A DNA stretch of 64,000 bases from CBDDFV01 sp965227335 (GTDB taxonomy: Bacteria > Planctomycetota > Phycisphaerae > Phycisphaerales > SM1A02). Position 1 is the first letter of the stretch; every line of letters starts with the position of its first letter. The notes below the pieces were generated by a model. It saw only the letters and a list, made by a program, of their open reading frames with translations. It had not been told where the DNA came from and searched no databases. The position numbers and the translations under genes were made by a program. Of this stretch, positions 37,251 through 46,526 are shown in pieces. The stretch spans positions 62,001-126,000 of the forward strand of contig CBDDFV010000012.1 of assembly GCA_965227335.1 (NCBI GenBank), given 5' to 3'.

Positions 37251-38775
37251 CGTACCGCTCCCGCAGACGCGCCAGCTCGTCCGACAGCTCACTGATGATG
37301 TCCGCGTACGCGGGATCGTCGATCCGGTTGTCCACCTCGTCCGGGTCGCGTTCGAGGTCGTAGAACTCCCACTCGTCGAGCAGATAGAAGTACATCAGCT
37401 TGTACCGCTCCGTCCGCACGCCGAAGTGACGATGCACCATGTGCACCGAGGGGAACTCGTAGTACTGGTAGAAGACGCTGCGACGCCAGTCGAAGGGCGG
37501 CGTGCCGTCCAGCACCGGACGCAGACTCACGCCGTGCATGTCCGACGGCGGTTCGAGACCGGCCGCGGCGAGCATCGTCGGCGCGATGTCGATGTTCTGC
37601 GTGAGCGCATCAATCGAACTCCCCGGACGCGTCACGCCCGGCCAGCGCACGAGACACGGCGCGCGGAACGACTCCTCGTACATCCACCGTTTGTCGTACC
37701 ACCCGTGCTCGCCGAGATACCACCCCTGGTCCGACGTGTAGATCACCAGCGTGTTGTCCGCGAGGCCCTGCCGCTCCAGCTCGTCCAGCAATCGACCCAC
37801 GCCCTCGTCCACCGCCCGCACCGTCCGCAGATAGTCCTTCACGTACCGCTGGTACCGCCAGCGGGTCAGGTCATCCCCGGACAACTGCTGCGCCGCCATC
37901 GCCTCGTTTCGCGGACCGTACGCCGCGTCCCAGGCCGCCTGCTGCTCGGCCGTCAACCGCGGCGGCGACCGCAGTTTCACATCCAGCGGATAGAAATCGC
38001 GTGCGATCGTCATCTCCTGCTGCGTCGCGGCCGTCCCCTTGCCTGACCAGTCGTCGAAGAGCGTCGGCGGCGCCGGCATCTCGCGATCCGCGAACAGTTC
38101 CAGGTGACGCAGCGGCGGCGACCACTCCCGGTGCGGCGCCTTGTGCTGCACGTACAACGCGAACGGCCGATCCGTCGGACGATTCTGCAGCCACTCGACC
38201 GCCTTGTCCGTGATGACGTCCGTCGTGTACCCCTCATTGCGCACGTCGGCGGTCGAACCGTCCGCCTGCAGCCGACGCATCACGGGGTTGTAGTACGGCC
38301 CCTGGCCGAGCAGCCGGTCGTAATAATCGAACCCCTGCGGCTCGTTCTTCAGGTGCCACTTGCCGACCAGCGCCGTCGTGTAGCCGGCGTCTCGGAGCAT
38401 CGCGGGCGCCGTCCGCTGGCCCGCATCGAACATGTTCCCGTTCGTCATCACGCCGTGCGCATGACTGTGCAGACCCGTGAGGATCGTCGCGCGGGCGGGC
38501 GCGCAGATCGAATTGCCGACGAAGAAACGGTCCAGCCGCGCACCGGCGCGGGCGATCCGGTCGATCTGCGGCGTCCGATCCAGGATCGACCCGTACGCCG
38601 AGATCGCCTGCCAGCCGTGATCGTCGGCCATGATGAAGAGGATGTTCATCGGCGGCGATTCCGGGGCCGGCCGGGCGTCCGACCCGGCCTCGCTCGCGGC
38701 GAGCATGCCTGACGCCAGTCCACATGAAAGCAGGGCGGCGAAAAGACGAATCACGGAAGGGATACGCTGCGGCAT
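37213..38775 (-). CDS. Sulfatase (formylglycine-dependent), exported
   Basis: Hydrolyses sulfate esters, probably of sulfated polysaccharides, outside the cytoplasm. 520 residues with a signal peptide (LFAALLSCGLASGMLAA). The sulfatase signature CAPARATILTG has C91 as the formylglycine site, MADDHGW supplies metal-binding Asp, and TSDQGWYLGEHGWYDK is the second metal region. The C-terminal WEFYDLERDPDEVDN is typical of iduronate-2-sulfatase-like and heparan-type enzymes, and planctomycetes carry many of them. The ATG at 38775 has GGAGG 6 bases upstream; the reading frame is open further but without reason to extend. Formylglycine-generating enzyme is not in the window. Confidence 0.93.
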   Translation of the reverse strand: MPQRIPSVIRLFAALLSCGLASGMLAASEAGSDARPAPESPPMNILFIMADDHGWQAISAYGSILDRTPQIDRIARAGARLDRFFVGNSICAPARATILTGLHSHAHGVMTNGNMFDAGQRTAPAMLRDAGYTTALVGKWHLKNEPQGFDYYDRLLGQGPYYNPVMRRLQADGSTADVRNEGYTTDVITDKAVEWLQNRPTDRPFALYVQHKAPHREWSPPLRHLELFADREMPAPPTLFDDWSGKGTAATQQEMTIARDFYPLDVKLRSPPRLTAEQQAAWDAAYGPRNEAMAAQQLSGDDLTRWRYQRYVKDYLRTVRAVDEGVGRLLDELERQGLADNTLVIYTSDQGWYLGEHGWYDKRWMYEESFRAPCLVRWPGVTRPGSSIDALTQNIDIAPTMLAAAGLEPPSDMHGVSLRPVLDGTPPFDWRRSVFYQYYEFPSVHMVHRHFGVRTERYKLMYFYLLDEWEFYDLERDPDEVDNRIDDPAYADIISELSDELARLRERYDVPDDTRPWKRD

Positions 38776-38969
38776 GGACGCCTCCGAGGCAGGGATGCGG
38801 GAAAGGAAGCTGACGCCCGCCATCCTCCGGCCCCGGCGGAAGCGCGTCAATGACCCGCCGCGCGTCCTGGACTGACCTCCGCCCGGCGCGAGCGCGACGC
38901 GACATTGCCGCCCCTCCGCGCGCACGGTACCGTGCCGTGTGGGCTCCACGCCCCCGAGACCCGCCCCTG

Positions 38970-40814
38970 ATGCAGCACGCCCGACCGTTCCAGCTTCCCG
39001 ATCTGCGCGGCCCGCTCAACGGCCCGTGGCGGACGCTCGCGCGCCCCGCCTGCGAATCCCTCCTCGGTCTCCACGGACTGCAGCGGATCTACGAGGGCGC
39101 CGTCGACGACCAGCGCGACATCGGCTTCTGGGATCGCGTCCTCACCCAGATGCGTACGCCCGTCGACATCAACCTCGAAGACCTCCACCGCGCGATCGGC
39201 GACGGCGGCGCGATCATCGTCGCCAACCACCCCTTCGGCGCCCCGGAAGCCGTCGCCCTCGGCGCCCTCCTCGAACGCATCCGGCCCGACTCCCGCTTCC
39301 TCGCCAACCGCCTCATCGCCCGCATCCCGGAACTCCGCGAGAAGATCTTCGAGGCGGACGTCTTCGAAGGCGACGGTGCGGTCGAGCGCAACGCGGCATC
39401 CATGCGCGACGCCCTCCGCTGGGTCCGACAGGGCCACGTGCTCGCGATCTTTCCCGCGGGGGAGGTCTCCCACTGGCGCAACGACCTTCGCGCCGTCGCC
39501 GATCCCGACTGGCATGAATCCGTCGGCGGGCTCATCCGACTCGCGAAGGCGCCCGTCGTCCCCGTCCACATCGAAGGGTCGAACGGCGCCCTCTTCAGCC
39601 TCGCCGGCCTGCTTCACCCTCGCCTGCGGACCGCACTGCTCCCATGGTCGGTGATCCGGCGCAAGGGCCGGGCGATCCGCATGCGGGCGGGACGGGCGAT
39701 TCCGGTCGAGCGCATCGCACGATTCGAATCGAACGACGACCTGGTTTCGTACCTTCGCGTGCGCACGTACGTGCTGGCGGATGCGGTCCGGCGGGCGAAC
39801 GAACCCGTCGTCCCGCCCGCCGCGCCGGTGGCGGACGAACGTCCCGCCGCGTCCATCCGGGCCGAGATCGAAGCGTTGCCCGCCGACCGCACGCTCGTCC
39901 GGCACGGCGTCTTTCGCGTCCTCGTGGCGGAGGCGGACGAGATCCCCAACGCGCTCCTCGAGATCGGGCGCCTCCGTGAAGTCGCGTTCCGCGCCTTGGA
40001 TGAAGGCGTCGGTCAGGCCCGCGACCTCGACGAGTTCGACGCGACGTATCAGCACCTCATCGTCTGGGACGATGACGCCGATCGCATCGCCGGCTGCTAC
40101 CGCATCGGGCCGACCGACCGCATCCTCGAACAGTCCGGCGTGAAGGGCCTGTACACCTACACCCTCTTCGACTTCGACCGCACCCTGATCGAGCAGATCA
40201 GTCCCGCCCTCGAACTCGGACGCTCCTTCGTTCACCCCGATTACCAGAAACACTTCGCCCCGCTCATGCTGCTGTGGAAGGGCATCGGCGCCTTCGCGGT
40301 CCGTCACCCCCGCTACCGCTACCTCTTCGGCCCCGTCAGCATCAGCGCCTCCTACGCGTCGATGTCGAAACTACTGCTCACGCAGTTCCTGTCGCGCAAC
40401 CACCACCTGCCCGCCCTCGCCGCGGCGATCCAGCCCCGCCGACCCATCCGCCTCCGCGAACCGCGACTCTGGCGCAGTCGCGACTTCTCCACCGTCGTCC
40501 GCGACCTCGGCGACGTCGATGCGATCATGGGCGAACTCGAGGCCGACGGAAAAACCACCCCCGTCCTTGTCCGCCAGTACCTCAAACTCAACGCCGTCCT
40601 CCTCGGCTTCAATACCGACCCCCTTTTCGGCGACGTTGTCGACGGACTCATGCTCTGCGACCTCACGACCCTCGATCCCCGCGTCGCCGTCCGCTACATG
40701 GGCGAGACCGGCGCGGCGGCCTACCTCGCCCACCACGGGATCACTCTCCGCCGCCCCGCCCTCCACGACCGACGGCCCCCCGCCGATTCCCCGACGACAA
40801 CCCAACCCGCCTGA
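38970..40814 (+). CDS. PlsC-like acyltransferase fused to OlsB-like N-acyltransferase
   Basis: 614 residues, membrane-associated lipid enzyme. The N-terminal half is a lysophospholipid acyltransferase-like domain with NHPFGAPE (H87, Glu in place of the usual Asp) and FPAGEVSHW. The C-terminal half is a GNAT-like hemolysin/OlsB domain (YTYTLFDFDRTL, ELGRSFVHPDYQKHFAPLMLLWKGI, YLFGPVSIS). Bifunctional OlsF, which makes ornithine lipid, has the two activities in the opposite order, so an acylated amino-acid lipid is a reasonable but unproven product. ATG 38970 has no clear ribosome site. It is divergent from the sulfatase. Confidence 0.85.
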   Translation: MQHARPFQLPDLRGPLNGPWRTLARPACESLLGLHGLQRIYEGAVDDQRDIGFWDRVLTQMRTPVDINLEDLHRAIGDGGAIIVANHPFGAPEAVALGALLERIRPDSRFLANRLIARIPELREKIFEADVFEGDGAVERNAASMRDALRWVRQGHVLAIFPAGEVSHWRNDLRAVADPDWHESVGGLIRLAKAPVVPVHIEGSNGALFSLAGLLHPRLRTALLPWSVIRRKGRAIRMRAGRAIPVERIARFESNDDLVSYLRVRTYVLADAVRRANEPVVPPAAPVADERPAASIRAEIEALPADRTLVRHGVFRVLVAEADEIPNALLEIGRLREVAFRALDEGVGQARDLDEFDATYQHLIVWDDDADRIAGCYRIGPTDRILEQSGVKGLYTYTLFDFDRTLIEQISPALELGRSFVHPDYQKHFAPLMLLWKGIGAFAVRHPRYRYLFGPVSISASYASMSKLLLTQFLSRNHHLPALAAAIQPRRPIRLREPRLWRSRDFSTVVRDLGDVDAIMGELEADGKTTPVLVRQYLKLNAVLLGFNTDPLFGDVVDGLMLCDLTTLDPRVAVRYMGETGAAAYLAHHGITLRRPALHDRRPPADSPTTTQPA

Positions 40815-40899
40815 TTTATGGTGACGCCTGTCAGGACGCGGGCCCGCGTCCGACTCACGCCTCCCCCCTCGGGACCCCCGTCCCCGGAGCGTCGTCGCC

Positions 40900-41115
40900 A
40901 TGGCTGAACTCATCGTCAATATCCTGCTCGGCTACGCGGGGATCGGCGTGCTGTTCGCCGTCGCGTTCGTGACGATCGGCGCGGGACGGCTCGACCCGAA
41001 CGCCGTCGGCGGACCGATCGGCTTCCGCTTGCTCATCCTCCCCGGCGCGGCGGCGCTGTGGCCGTACCTCGCCATCCGCTGGCTGACCGCCGGACGACCC
41101 GGAGACGCCGCATGA
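40900..41115 (+). CDS. Small two-helix membrane protein of the redox cluster
   Basis: 71 residues with two membrane segments (VNILLGYAGIGVLFAVAFV and GFRLLILPGAAALWPYLAI). First gene of a four-gene run whose starts and stops overlap (ATGA at 41112-41115), so it is translationally coupled to the next. GGAG about 10 bases upstream. Family unknown; context suggests an assembly or anchoring role for the Rieske-reductase. Confidence 0.75.
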   Translation: MAELIVNILLGYAGIGVLFAVAFVTIGAGRLDPNAVGGPIGFRLLILPGAAALWPYLAIRWLTAGRPGDAA

Positions 41116-41216
41116 CGCCCCGACAACGCAAGGCGCACCTGATCATCTGGCTCATGCTGACCCCGGTGTTGATCGCTGCGCTCGTCGTCGCCTGGCGGAT
41201 GGGAGGCGGGGCATGA
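41112..41216 (+). CDS. 34-residue single-helix membrane peptide
   Basis: A tiny protein, MTPRQRKAHLIIW then a hydrophobic helix (LMLTPVLIAALVVAW). Its start overlaps the stop of the upstream gene and its stop overlaps the start of the downstream gene, both as ATGA, which strongly supports that it is translated. Comparable in size to CcoQ/CydX-type accessory subunits, but no homology is claimed. Confidence 0.7.
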   Translation: MTPRQRKAHLIIWLMLTPVLIAALVVAWRMGGGA

Positions 41217-42265
41217 GCGTCGCCTACCGAGCCGTCCAGTGGAACCCGCACAAGAAGATCTACGACCTGATCCTCGTGCTCGGCGTGGTCCTGTACGTCG
41301 CGACGTTCGTCGGGGGGGGAATGATCGGCTCGGGGGGGCTCGCGCATCCGGTGACGCTGCTGATGCGGGCGACGAGCACGGGCGCGATCATCATGCTGAC
41401 GATGATCCTGTGCATCGGCCCCCTCGCCCGACTGTCGCCGCGCTTCAGCCCGCTGCTCTACAACCGCCGGCACTTCGGCGTGACAATGTTCCTGGTCGCA
41501 CTGATGCACGGCGGGCTGGCGATCGTCTGGTACCACGGCTTCGGGGTGATCAACCCACTGGTGAGTCTGCTCACGACCGGCGGCGACTACACGTCACTGG
41601 CGCGGTTTCCGTTCCAGCCGCTCGGGGCGGCGGCGTTGCTGATCCTCTTCGTCATGGCCGCGACCAGCCACGACTTCTGGCTGAAGAACCTCACGCCCCG
41701 CCTGTGGAAGACGCTGCACATGGGGGTCTACGGCGCGTACGGGCTGATCATCCTGCACGTGGCGCTCGGCTTCCTGCAGGACGATGTCGCGTTCGTCTAC
41801 TTCGGACTCACGTTCGCGGGCGTGTTGCTCGTCGGCGGGCTTCACATCGGGGCGGGGCTGACGCAGGCGAAGCGCGATGCACACGCCGCGCCAGCAGCGC
41901 CGGAGAATCCGTGGGTCGACGTCGCCCACGTGAGCGATCTGCCGGAGGACGCGGCGACGGTGGTGCGCACGCCGTGCGGCCGGCGGATCGCGCTCGTGCG
42001 CCATCAGAACCGACTCACCGCGATGAGCAACGTCTGCGCGCACCAGGGCGGTCCGCTCGGCGAGGGGCGCGTCGTCGACGGCTGCCTCACGTGTCCATGG
42101 CACGGCTATCAGTACCAACCCGAGAACGGACAGTCGCCCCCGCCCTACACCGAGAAGATCCCGACCTATCAGGTGCGGATCGAAGGCGAGCGGATCTGGG
42201 TGCATCCCGAACCGCATCCGCCGGGAACCGAATTGCCGCCCGCGCGGCTGGAGGATGACGCATGA
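41213..42265 (+). CDS. Ferric-reductase-like membrane domain fused to Rieske [2Fe-2S] domain
   Basis: 350 residues. Residues ~15-225 form about six membrane helices of the ferric reductase/MsrQ type, with histidines in HFGVTMFLVALMHGG and HMGVYGAYGLIILHV likely to bind heme b. Residues ~240-340 are a Rieske ferredoxin domain with CAHQGGPLGEG and CPWHGYQY giving both Cys-His pairs. It would pass electrons across or along the membrane to or from a soluble partner. It is coupled to the genes on both sides by 4-base overlaps. The biological donor and acceptor are unknown. Confidence 0.85.
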   Translation: MSVAYRAVQWNPHKKIYDLILVLGVVLYVATFVGGGMIGSGGLAHPVTLLMRATSTGAIIMLTMILCIGPLARLSPRFSPLLYNRRHFGVTMFLVALMHGGLAIVWYHGFGVINPLVSLLTTGGDYTSLARFPFQPLGAAALLILFVMAATSHDFWLKNLTPRLWKTLHMGVYGAYGLIILHVALGFLQDDVAFVYFGLTFAGVLLVGGLHIGAGLTQAKRDAHAAPAAPENPWVDVAHVSDLPEDAATVVRTPCGRRIALVRHQNRLTAMSNVCAHQGGPLGEGRVVDGCLTCPWHGYQYQPENGQSPPPYTEKIPTYQVRIEGERIWVHPEPHPPGTELPPARLEDDA

Positions 42266-43059
42266 GCGCTCACCACGCCGATGCAGGCCCGAGCACGAAC
42301 GACGAGTTCTACGTCGGCTACCTCGACACGCCGCCGTCATACAAGCGTTTCCTGAAGATCATCGTGCCCGCGATGGTGATCGTCGCGGTCGGTCTCGGGG
42401 CGGCGATGGCGCTCCTCCAGAACGATCCCGGCGACGGCGTGTGGGATCTCGGCGAAACCGTCACCCTGCGGGGCGTCGTCCGGGCCGACCCCTACGCCAC
42501 CCTCACCGTCCCCGGCGAGAACGGCGCGCCGGACCGGCAGATCCTCCTCGTCTCCATGGGGAAGACCGGCGGAACCGAGTTCGTTCCTTCCGGCGCGCCC
42601 ACGCTGGTGAACGTCACGGGCTTTCCGATCGAGCGGAACGGCAAGACGCTCCTGACCATCGAGATGGACACGAATGTCGCCGCCGCGACCGAAGGTTCGT
42701 CGATCGACGCGGACCGCCCGGTGCGGGTCGGACCCGCGACGCTGGCGGGCGAGATCATCGACCCCAAGTGCTACTTCGGCGCGATGAAGCCGGCCGAGGG
42801 CCGCGTGCACAAGGCGTGCGCGACCTTGTGCATCAAGGGCGGCATTCCCCCGATGTACAAGGTCGGCGACGGCGACGAGCGCACGTACTACCTGCTGACC
42901 GACGTCAACGGTCAGGGCATCCGCGACGCGGCGCTGGAGCAGTTGCTCCCGTACGTCGCGGATGCGGTCGAGATCGACGGCGACGTCTGGCGCTGGGGCG
43001 ACATGCTGACGCTCCGGATCGATCCGTCGACCATTCGTCGGCGCCCGCCCGGCGGCTGA
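42262..43059 (+). CDS. Membrane-anchored cysteine-rich protein of the redox cluster
   Basis: 265 residues: an N-terminal cytoplasmic stub, one membrane helix (~31-52) and a periplasmic part that reads as two OB-like beta domains (~66-150 and ~160-262). The second begins GEIIDPKCYFGAMKP, then HKACATLCIKGGIPP: C170, H183, C186 and C190 form a possible metal or heme-like site. I recall this block in proteins of unknown function next to Rieske/reductase genes, but cannot name a family. Last gene of the cluster; its stop is adjacent to that of the convergent beta-helix gene. Confidence 0.75.
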   Translation: MSAHHADAGPSTNDEFYVGYLDTPPSYKRFLKIIVPAMVIVAVGLGAAMALLQNDPGDGVWDLGETVTLRGVVRADPYATLTVPGENGAPDRQILLVSMGKTGGTEFVPSGAPTLVNVTGFPIERNGKTLLTIEMDTNVAAATEGSSIDADRPVRVGPATLAGEIIDPKCYFGAMKPAEGRVHKACATLCIKGGIPPMYKVGDGDERTYYLLTDVNGQGIRDAALEQLLPYVADAVEIDGDVWRWGDMLTLRIDPSTIRRRPPGG

Positions 43060-44646
43060 TCATCCCCACTGCGCCAGCAGCTCCACCAGATCCGCCGGAC
43101 CGATCACGCCGTCGCCATCGACATCCGGGCAGAACGCCGGCGGGAACGGGCAGTCGCCCCACTGCCCCAGCAACAGAGCGAGATCGGCGCTGTCGACGAC
43201 GCCGTCGTCCGTGAGGTCCATCGTCGGCCGCGACTCGAACGCGCCGCGGTCGAGCGTCGCGCCGAGGACGACACGCGTCTGCTGCCGCTGATGGGGACGG
43301 TACGCTGATTCCGGCGCCGGGGCGGCGGGGGCGTCGGGACCGGATTGGTCAACGACGGGACTGTCCGGCAGCGGAACGAAGTCCTGCCCCGATGCGTCGC
43401 TGAATCCCGGATCAGCGCCGGTCAACTGACCTTCGCCATCGATCACCACGCCGCCGCCGCTGTGCGAGTCGACCCAGCCGGCCTTGAGCCAGTTGTGACT
43501 GAGCTGCATCACGCCCTCGCCGTTCAGCATGGCGAGCTTGCTCCCCGACGCCGTCACGTGGACGATATTGTTGCGCACGTCGGCCGTTTCATCCGCCGTC
43601 GACAGCCGCGCCAGCGTGGTGTTGCCGGAGCGGGTCGAGTACACCGTGTTGTGGTGCAGGTAGAGCGTCCCCTTGCGGTACGTCTCCGTCGCGCCGCTGT
43701 CGCCGCCGTAGTGAATGACCTGGCTGTTGCCCTCGCCGTCGGACTCGATGAGCACGTTGCCGTAGACGCGGGTCTCGGCGTACAGCGGGTCATTGTGAAT
43801 CAACGGTCGGTTGTACGCGTCGACGAGATCGAGCTGGCGGTTGCCGTCCTCGATCCAGTTGTACGCCACGACGAGTCCGGCCGAACGGTCCTTGAGATTG
43901 TTGCCGCCCGCACCGGGACGCAACGCGCCGAACCGATTGTATCGGTAGACGATGTCGACGGCTTCGGTGTAGGTGTTGTGCTCAAAGAAACTGCCGACGA
44001 TGCCGTTCGAGTGAATATGACACCCCTCGATCAGCACGTGCTCCGTCGACTGCCAGTCGTACGACCCGATGAAAAGGCCGTTGCCGGAGTCGCGCAGGAT
44101 GCAGTTCCGGATCGTCACGACGTCGCCGCGCTGCACATGGATCGCGGCGGCGTTGCTCGCGTACGTCTGGACCTGGCCGGCGTCGTCGGTGAACGTCGCG
44201 CTGGGATGGGCGCCGCGAATGTCGAGGTTCTCGATGACGATGTGCGTCGGCCGGACGTCGGGCGGACTGGACGAGCCGCCGATCTTGATGACGGACCGAT
44301 TCTCATTCCAGTAGTCCAGGGCGAGTCGGGTGGCGGCGTTCTCGCCGTCGATGACGGGCAGGGCGCCGTCCGGCCCGGGGACGCCCCGCACGGTGACCGG
44401 CTCCTCGAGCGTGCCTTCCGCGGCGATCACCCACTTGCTCCGGTAGGGCGCCGCGCGGTGGTGGATCCAGACGGTGTCCCCCGCCGCGAGCGACTCCCAG
44501 GGGACGTCGTTCGGATCCTCGAGATCGAAGCCGGGGCCGACGTGGTAATCAGCCGCCCAGACGCCGGCGCTGACGACCACACTGGCGCTGACGACCACAC
44601 TCAGGAGGATGGGACCAATCCGTGACGGAAGAACGATGCTGCTCAT
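43060..44646 (-). CDS. Exported parallel beta-helix protein with dockerin-like end
   Basis: 528 residues with a signal peptide, then a right-handed parallel beta-helix (repeated Asn-rich turns such as VTIRNCILRDSGNGLFIG, YRYNRFGALRPGAGGNNLKDR, LYLHHNTVYSTRSG), as in polysaccharide lyases and related carbohydrate-binding proteins. The C-terminus has two EF-hand-like loops, LTDDGVVDSADLALLLGQWG and DVDGDGVIGPADLVELLAQWG-type, the dockerin-like ending common in Phycisphaerae. ATG 44646 has GGAGG 5 bases before it. Enzymatic activity cannot be judged from motifs. Confidence 0.85.
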   Translation of the reverse strand: MSSIVLPSRIGPILLSVVVSASVVVSAGVWAADYHVGPGFDLEDPNDVPWESLAAGDTVWIHHRAAPYRSKWVIAAEGTLEEPVTVRGVPGPDGALPVIDGENAATRLALDYWNENRSVIKIGGSSSPPDVRPTHIVIENLDIRGAHPSATFTDDAGQVQTYASNAAAIHVQRGDVVTIRNCILRDSGNGLFIGSYDWQSTEHVLIEGCHIHSNGIVGSFFEHNTYTEAVDIVYRYNRFGALRPGAGGNNLKDRSAGLVVAYNWIEDGNRQLDLVDAYNRPLIHNDPLYAETRVYGNVLIESDGEGNSQVIHYGGDSGATETYRKGTLYLHHNTVYSTRSGNTTLARLSTADETADVRNNIVHVTASGSKLAMLNGEGVMQLSHNWLKAGWVDSHSGGGVVIDGEGQLTGADPGFSDASGQDFVPLPDSPVVDQSGPDAPAAPAPESAYRPHQRQQTRVVLGATLDRGAFESRPTMDLTDDGVVDSADLALLLGQWGDCPFPPAFCPDVDGDGVIGPADLVELLAQWG

Positions 44647-44771
44647 GATGCCTCCAGGAATCGAACGGTTCCCCCCCCAGAGAGACCGCGGCGGACGCCT
44701 TCGACGGCGGAGGCTCACGATTTCGGCCGAAATTCGAGCAGGACCGATCGACCTCCGCCGTTCTGAACCCC

Positions 44772-46526
44772 TCAATCCGACACCGACGAGACCTCACGCG
44801 AACGGTAGTACCCCACGATCGCCCGAACCACCTCGCGCTTCGTCGGCGGCGTCAGACCCCGCGCCCGGTGCGCGGCGCCGATCTCGAACGCCAGACGCCA
44901 CTGCTCCCGCAACGTCCGCCACGCCCGCATGAGCGTGAATGAGGAGTCATAGATATTCGTCGATTCACTGGTCACGCCGTTCAGTTCCAGAATCGTGAAG
45001 TCGCGGCCGGCCTTCAGGGCCTCGTCGTTCCGATACCGCAGATCGAACCGACCGAAATGGAACCCGTCCATCCGCTTTGCCACGCCCTCGATCGCATCGA
45101 GCAGGTCCTCCGTCATCAGGTGCGCGCCGTCCTGAAACGCCACCCCCTGACAGTGATTCCCCGCGAAGGCCAGGCTCACCCGCTCGCCGTCCGCCGGCTC
45201 CGTCCACGGCGCCTCGGGATGGCGCTGCAGGAACCGCTTCGCCTGCATGCGGTAGCGCGGGTGCGTCCAGATGAGCTCGAACAACGTCGACTTCCCGTCG
45301 CCGACGACGGACGGGAAACGTTTTGATGTGATCGAGAAGATCCGGCCGCGCGGCTCGTCGGGATGACGCACGTAGAACACGCCCGCCTCTTCCTCATACG
45401 AACACAACGGCTGGGCGAGCACCGGGCCCGGCGTCTCCTCGTAGTACGTGGTCGCGCCGTCGTCCGTGGCGATCCGGCGCACCGCGGCGCCGCGCTGACC
45501 CGCATCGGGCTTCAGCACGATCGGATAGGTCCAGCCCCGCTCCTCGGCGATCGCCCGCGTGCGGGCCGTTCGCGCGGCGGGATCCTCGTCCGGCTCGATC
45601 AGCGCGAAGTCGATCACGAATGCCCCCGCGATCTCCCCGAGAATGAACGACTTCGACTCGCCCACCAGCCCGCCGAGCGGAATCCCCGGGTCCGCCAGCG
45701 TCCACACGGTGAGCGAGCGGTGCTTCATCGCCAGCCGCAGCCAACCCGGGACGATGGGCAGGTACATCAGCCAGACCGGCCAGAACTCCCACCGCCAGAG
45801 ACGCGAGACGAACGCAACGATCTTCGATCGGCCGACTCGCGTCACGAGCAGCGTCACGAGACGGACGACCAGGAACGCCACCACCGCGGCGCCAAGCAGA
45901 CCCGGCCACCCCAGTTCGAGCAGCCGCGCGACGGGACTCCCGGGCATGCGTTCGAGCACGATGACGATGCTCACCATCACCGGGGCCCAGATGAGCACGG
46001 CGCCGCACGTCCAGAGGGCGAACCGTCCCGCGTGCGCCTTCACCGCGCCGGCGCCCATGTAGAGCGGCACCCGCGAGCCGGGAATGAACCGACTCGCGAG
46101 AATCGCGGACCACCCGTGGCGGTCGATCCATTTCCGGGTGCGATCGAGGCGTCCCGTCGGCGCCCGGGCGGCGAGCCACTTCCACCGACTCAGTTGCGCC
46201 CCGAGCACCCGCCCGATCACGTACAGACCGAGGTCGCCGATGAAGATGCCCGTGAACACCGCCAGCACCCCCACCTGCAGCGACACGTGACCCTCGGCGA
46301 TCAACAGCCCGACCATCACCGTGGTCGGATCCTCAAGAATGAACGTCGCGAGAATGATCAGGGCGAACTGCCAGGGCACGGATACGCCGCGCTGCAGATC
46401 CGACGCGAACGGCGCGGCGTCGAGCGCCTCGGCCGCGGGAGATCCGAAGACGCTCGATGACGTCAGCAGCAGGCCCGCCGCGACGATCACCACCGTGTGC
46501 GCCAGAACGCGACGCGCCCGCATCAT
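44772..46526 (-). CDS. DedA-family membrane domain fused to ATP-grasp ligase domain
   Basis: 584 residues. The N-terminal ~225 residues are a DedA/SNARE-associated (VTT) domain, with FIPGSRVPLYMGAG as the conserved loop and several helices; DedA proteins help recycle lipid carriers across the inner membrane. The C-terminal ~290 residues are an ATP-grasp domain (YPIVLKPDAGQRGAAVR, FGRFDLRYRN, ILELNGVTSES), with a carboxylate-amine ligase look. A fusion of these two is unusual in my knowledge. The ATG at 46526 overlaps the end of the NRDE gene, so it is translated from the DinB-NRDE unit. Substrate unknown. Confidence 0.85.
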   Translation of the reverse strand: MMRARRVLAHTVVIVAAGLLLTSSSVFGSPAAEALDAAPFASDLQRGVSVPWQFALIILATFILEDPTTVMVGLLIAEGHVSLQVGVLAVFTGIFIGDLGLYVIGRVLGAQLSRWKWLAARAPTGRLDRTRKWIDRHGWSAILASRFIPGSRVPLYMGAGAVKAHAGRFALWTCGAVLIWAPVMVSIVIVLERMPGSPVARLLELGWPGLLGAAVVAFLVVRLVTLLVTRVGRSKIVAFVSRLWRWEFWPVWLMYLPIVPGWLRLAMKHRSLTVWTLADPGIPLGGLVGESKSFILGEIAGAFVIDFALIEPDEDPAARTARTRAIAEERGWTYPIVLKPDAGQRGAAVRRIATDDGATTYYEETPGPVLAQPLCSYEEEAGVFYVRHPDEPRGRIFSITSKRFPSVVGDGKSTLFELIWTHPRYRMQAKRFLQRHPEAPWTEPADGERVSLAFAGNHCQGVAFQDGAHLMTEDLLDAIEGVAKRMDGFHFGRFDLRYRNDEALKAGRDFTILELNGVTSESTNIYDSSFTLMRAWRTLREQWRLAFEIGAAHRARGLTPPTKREVVRAIVGYYRSREVSSVSD

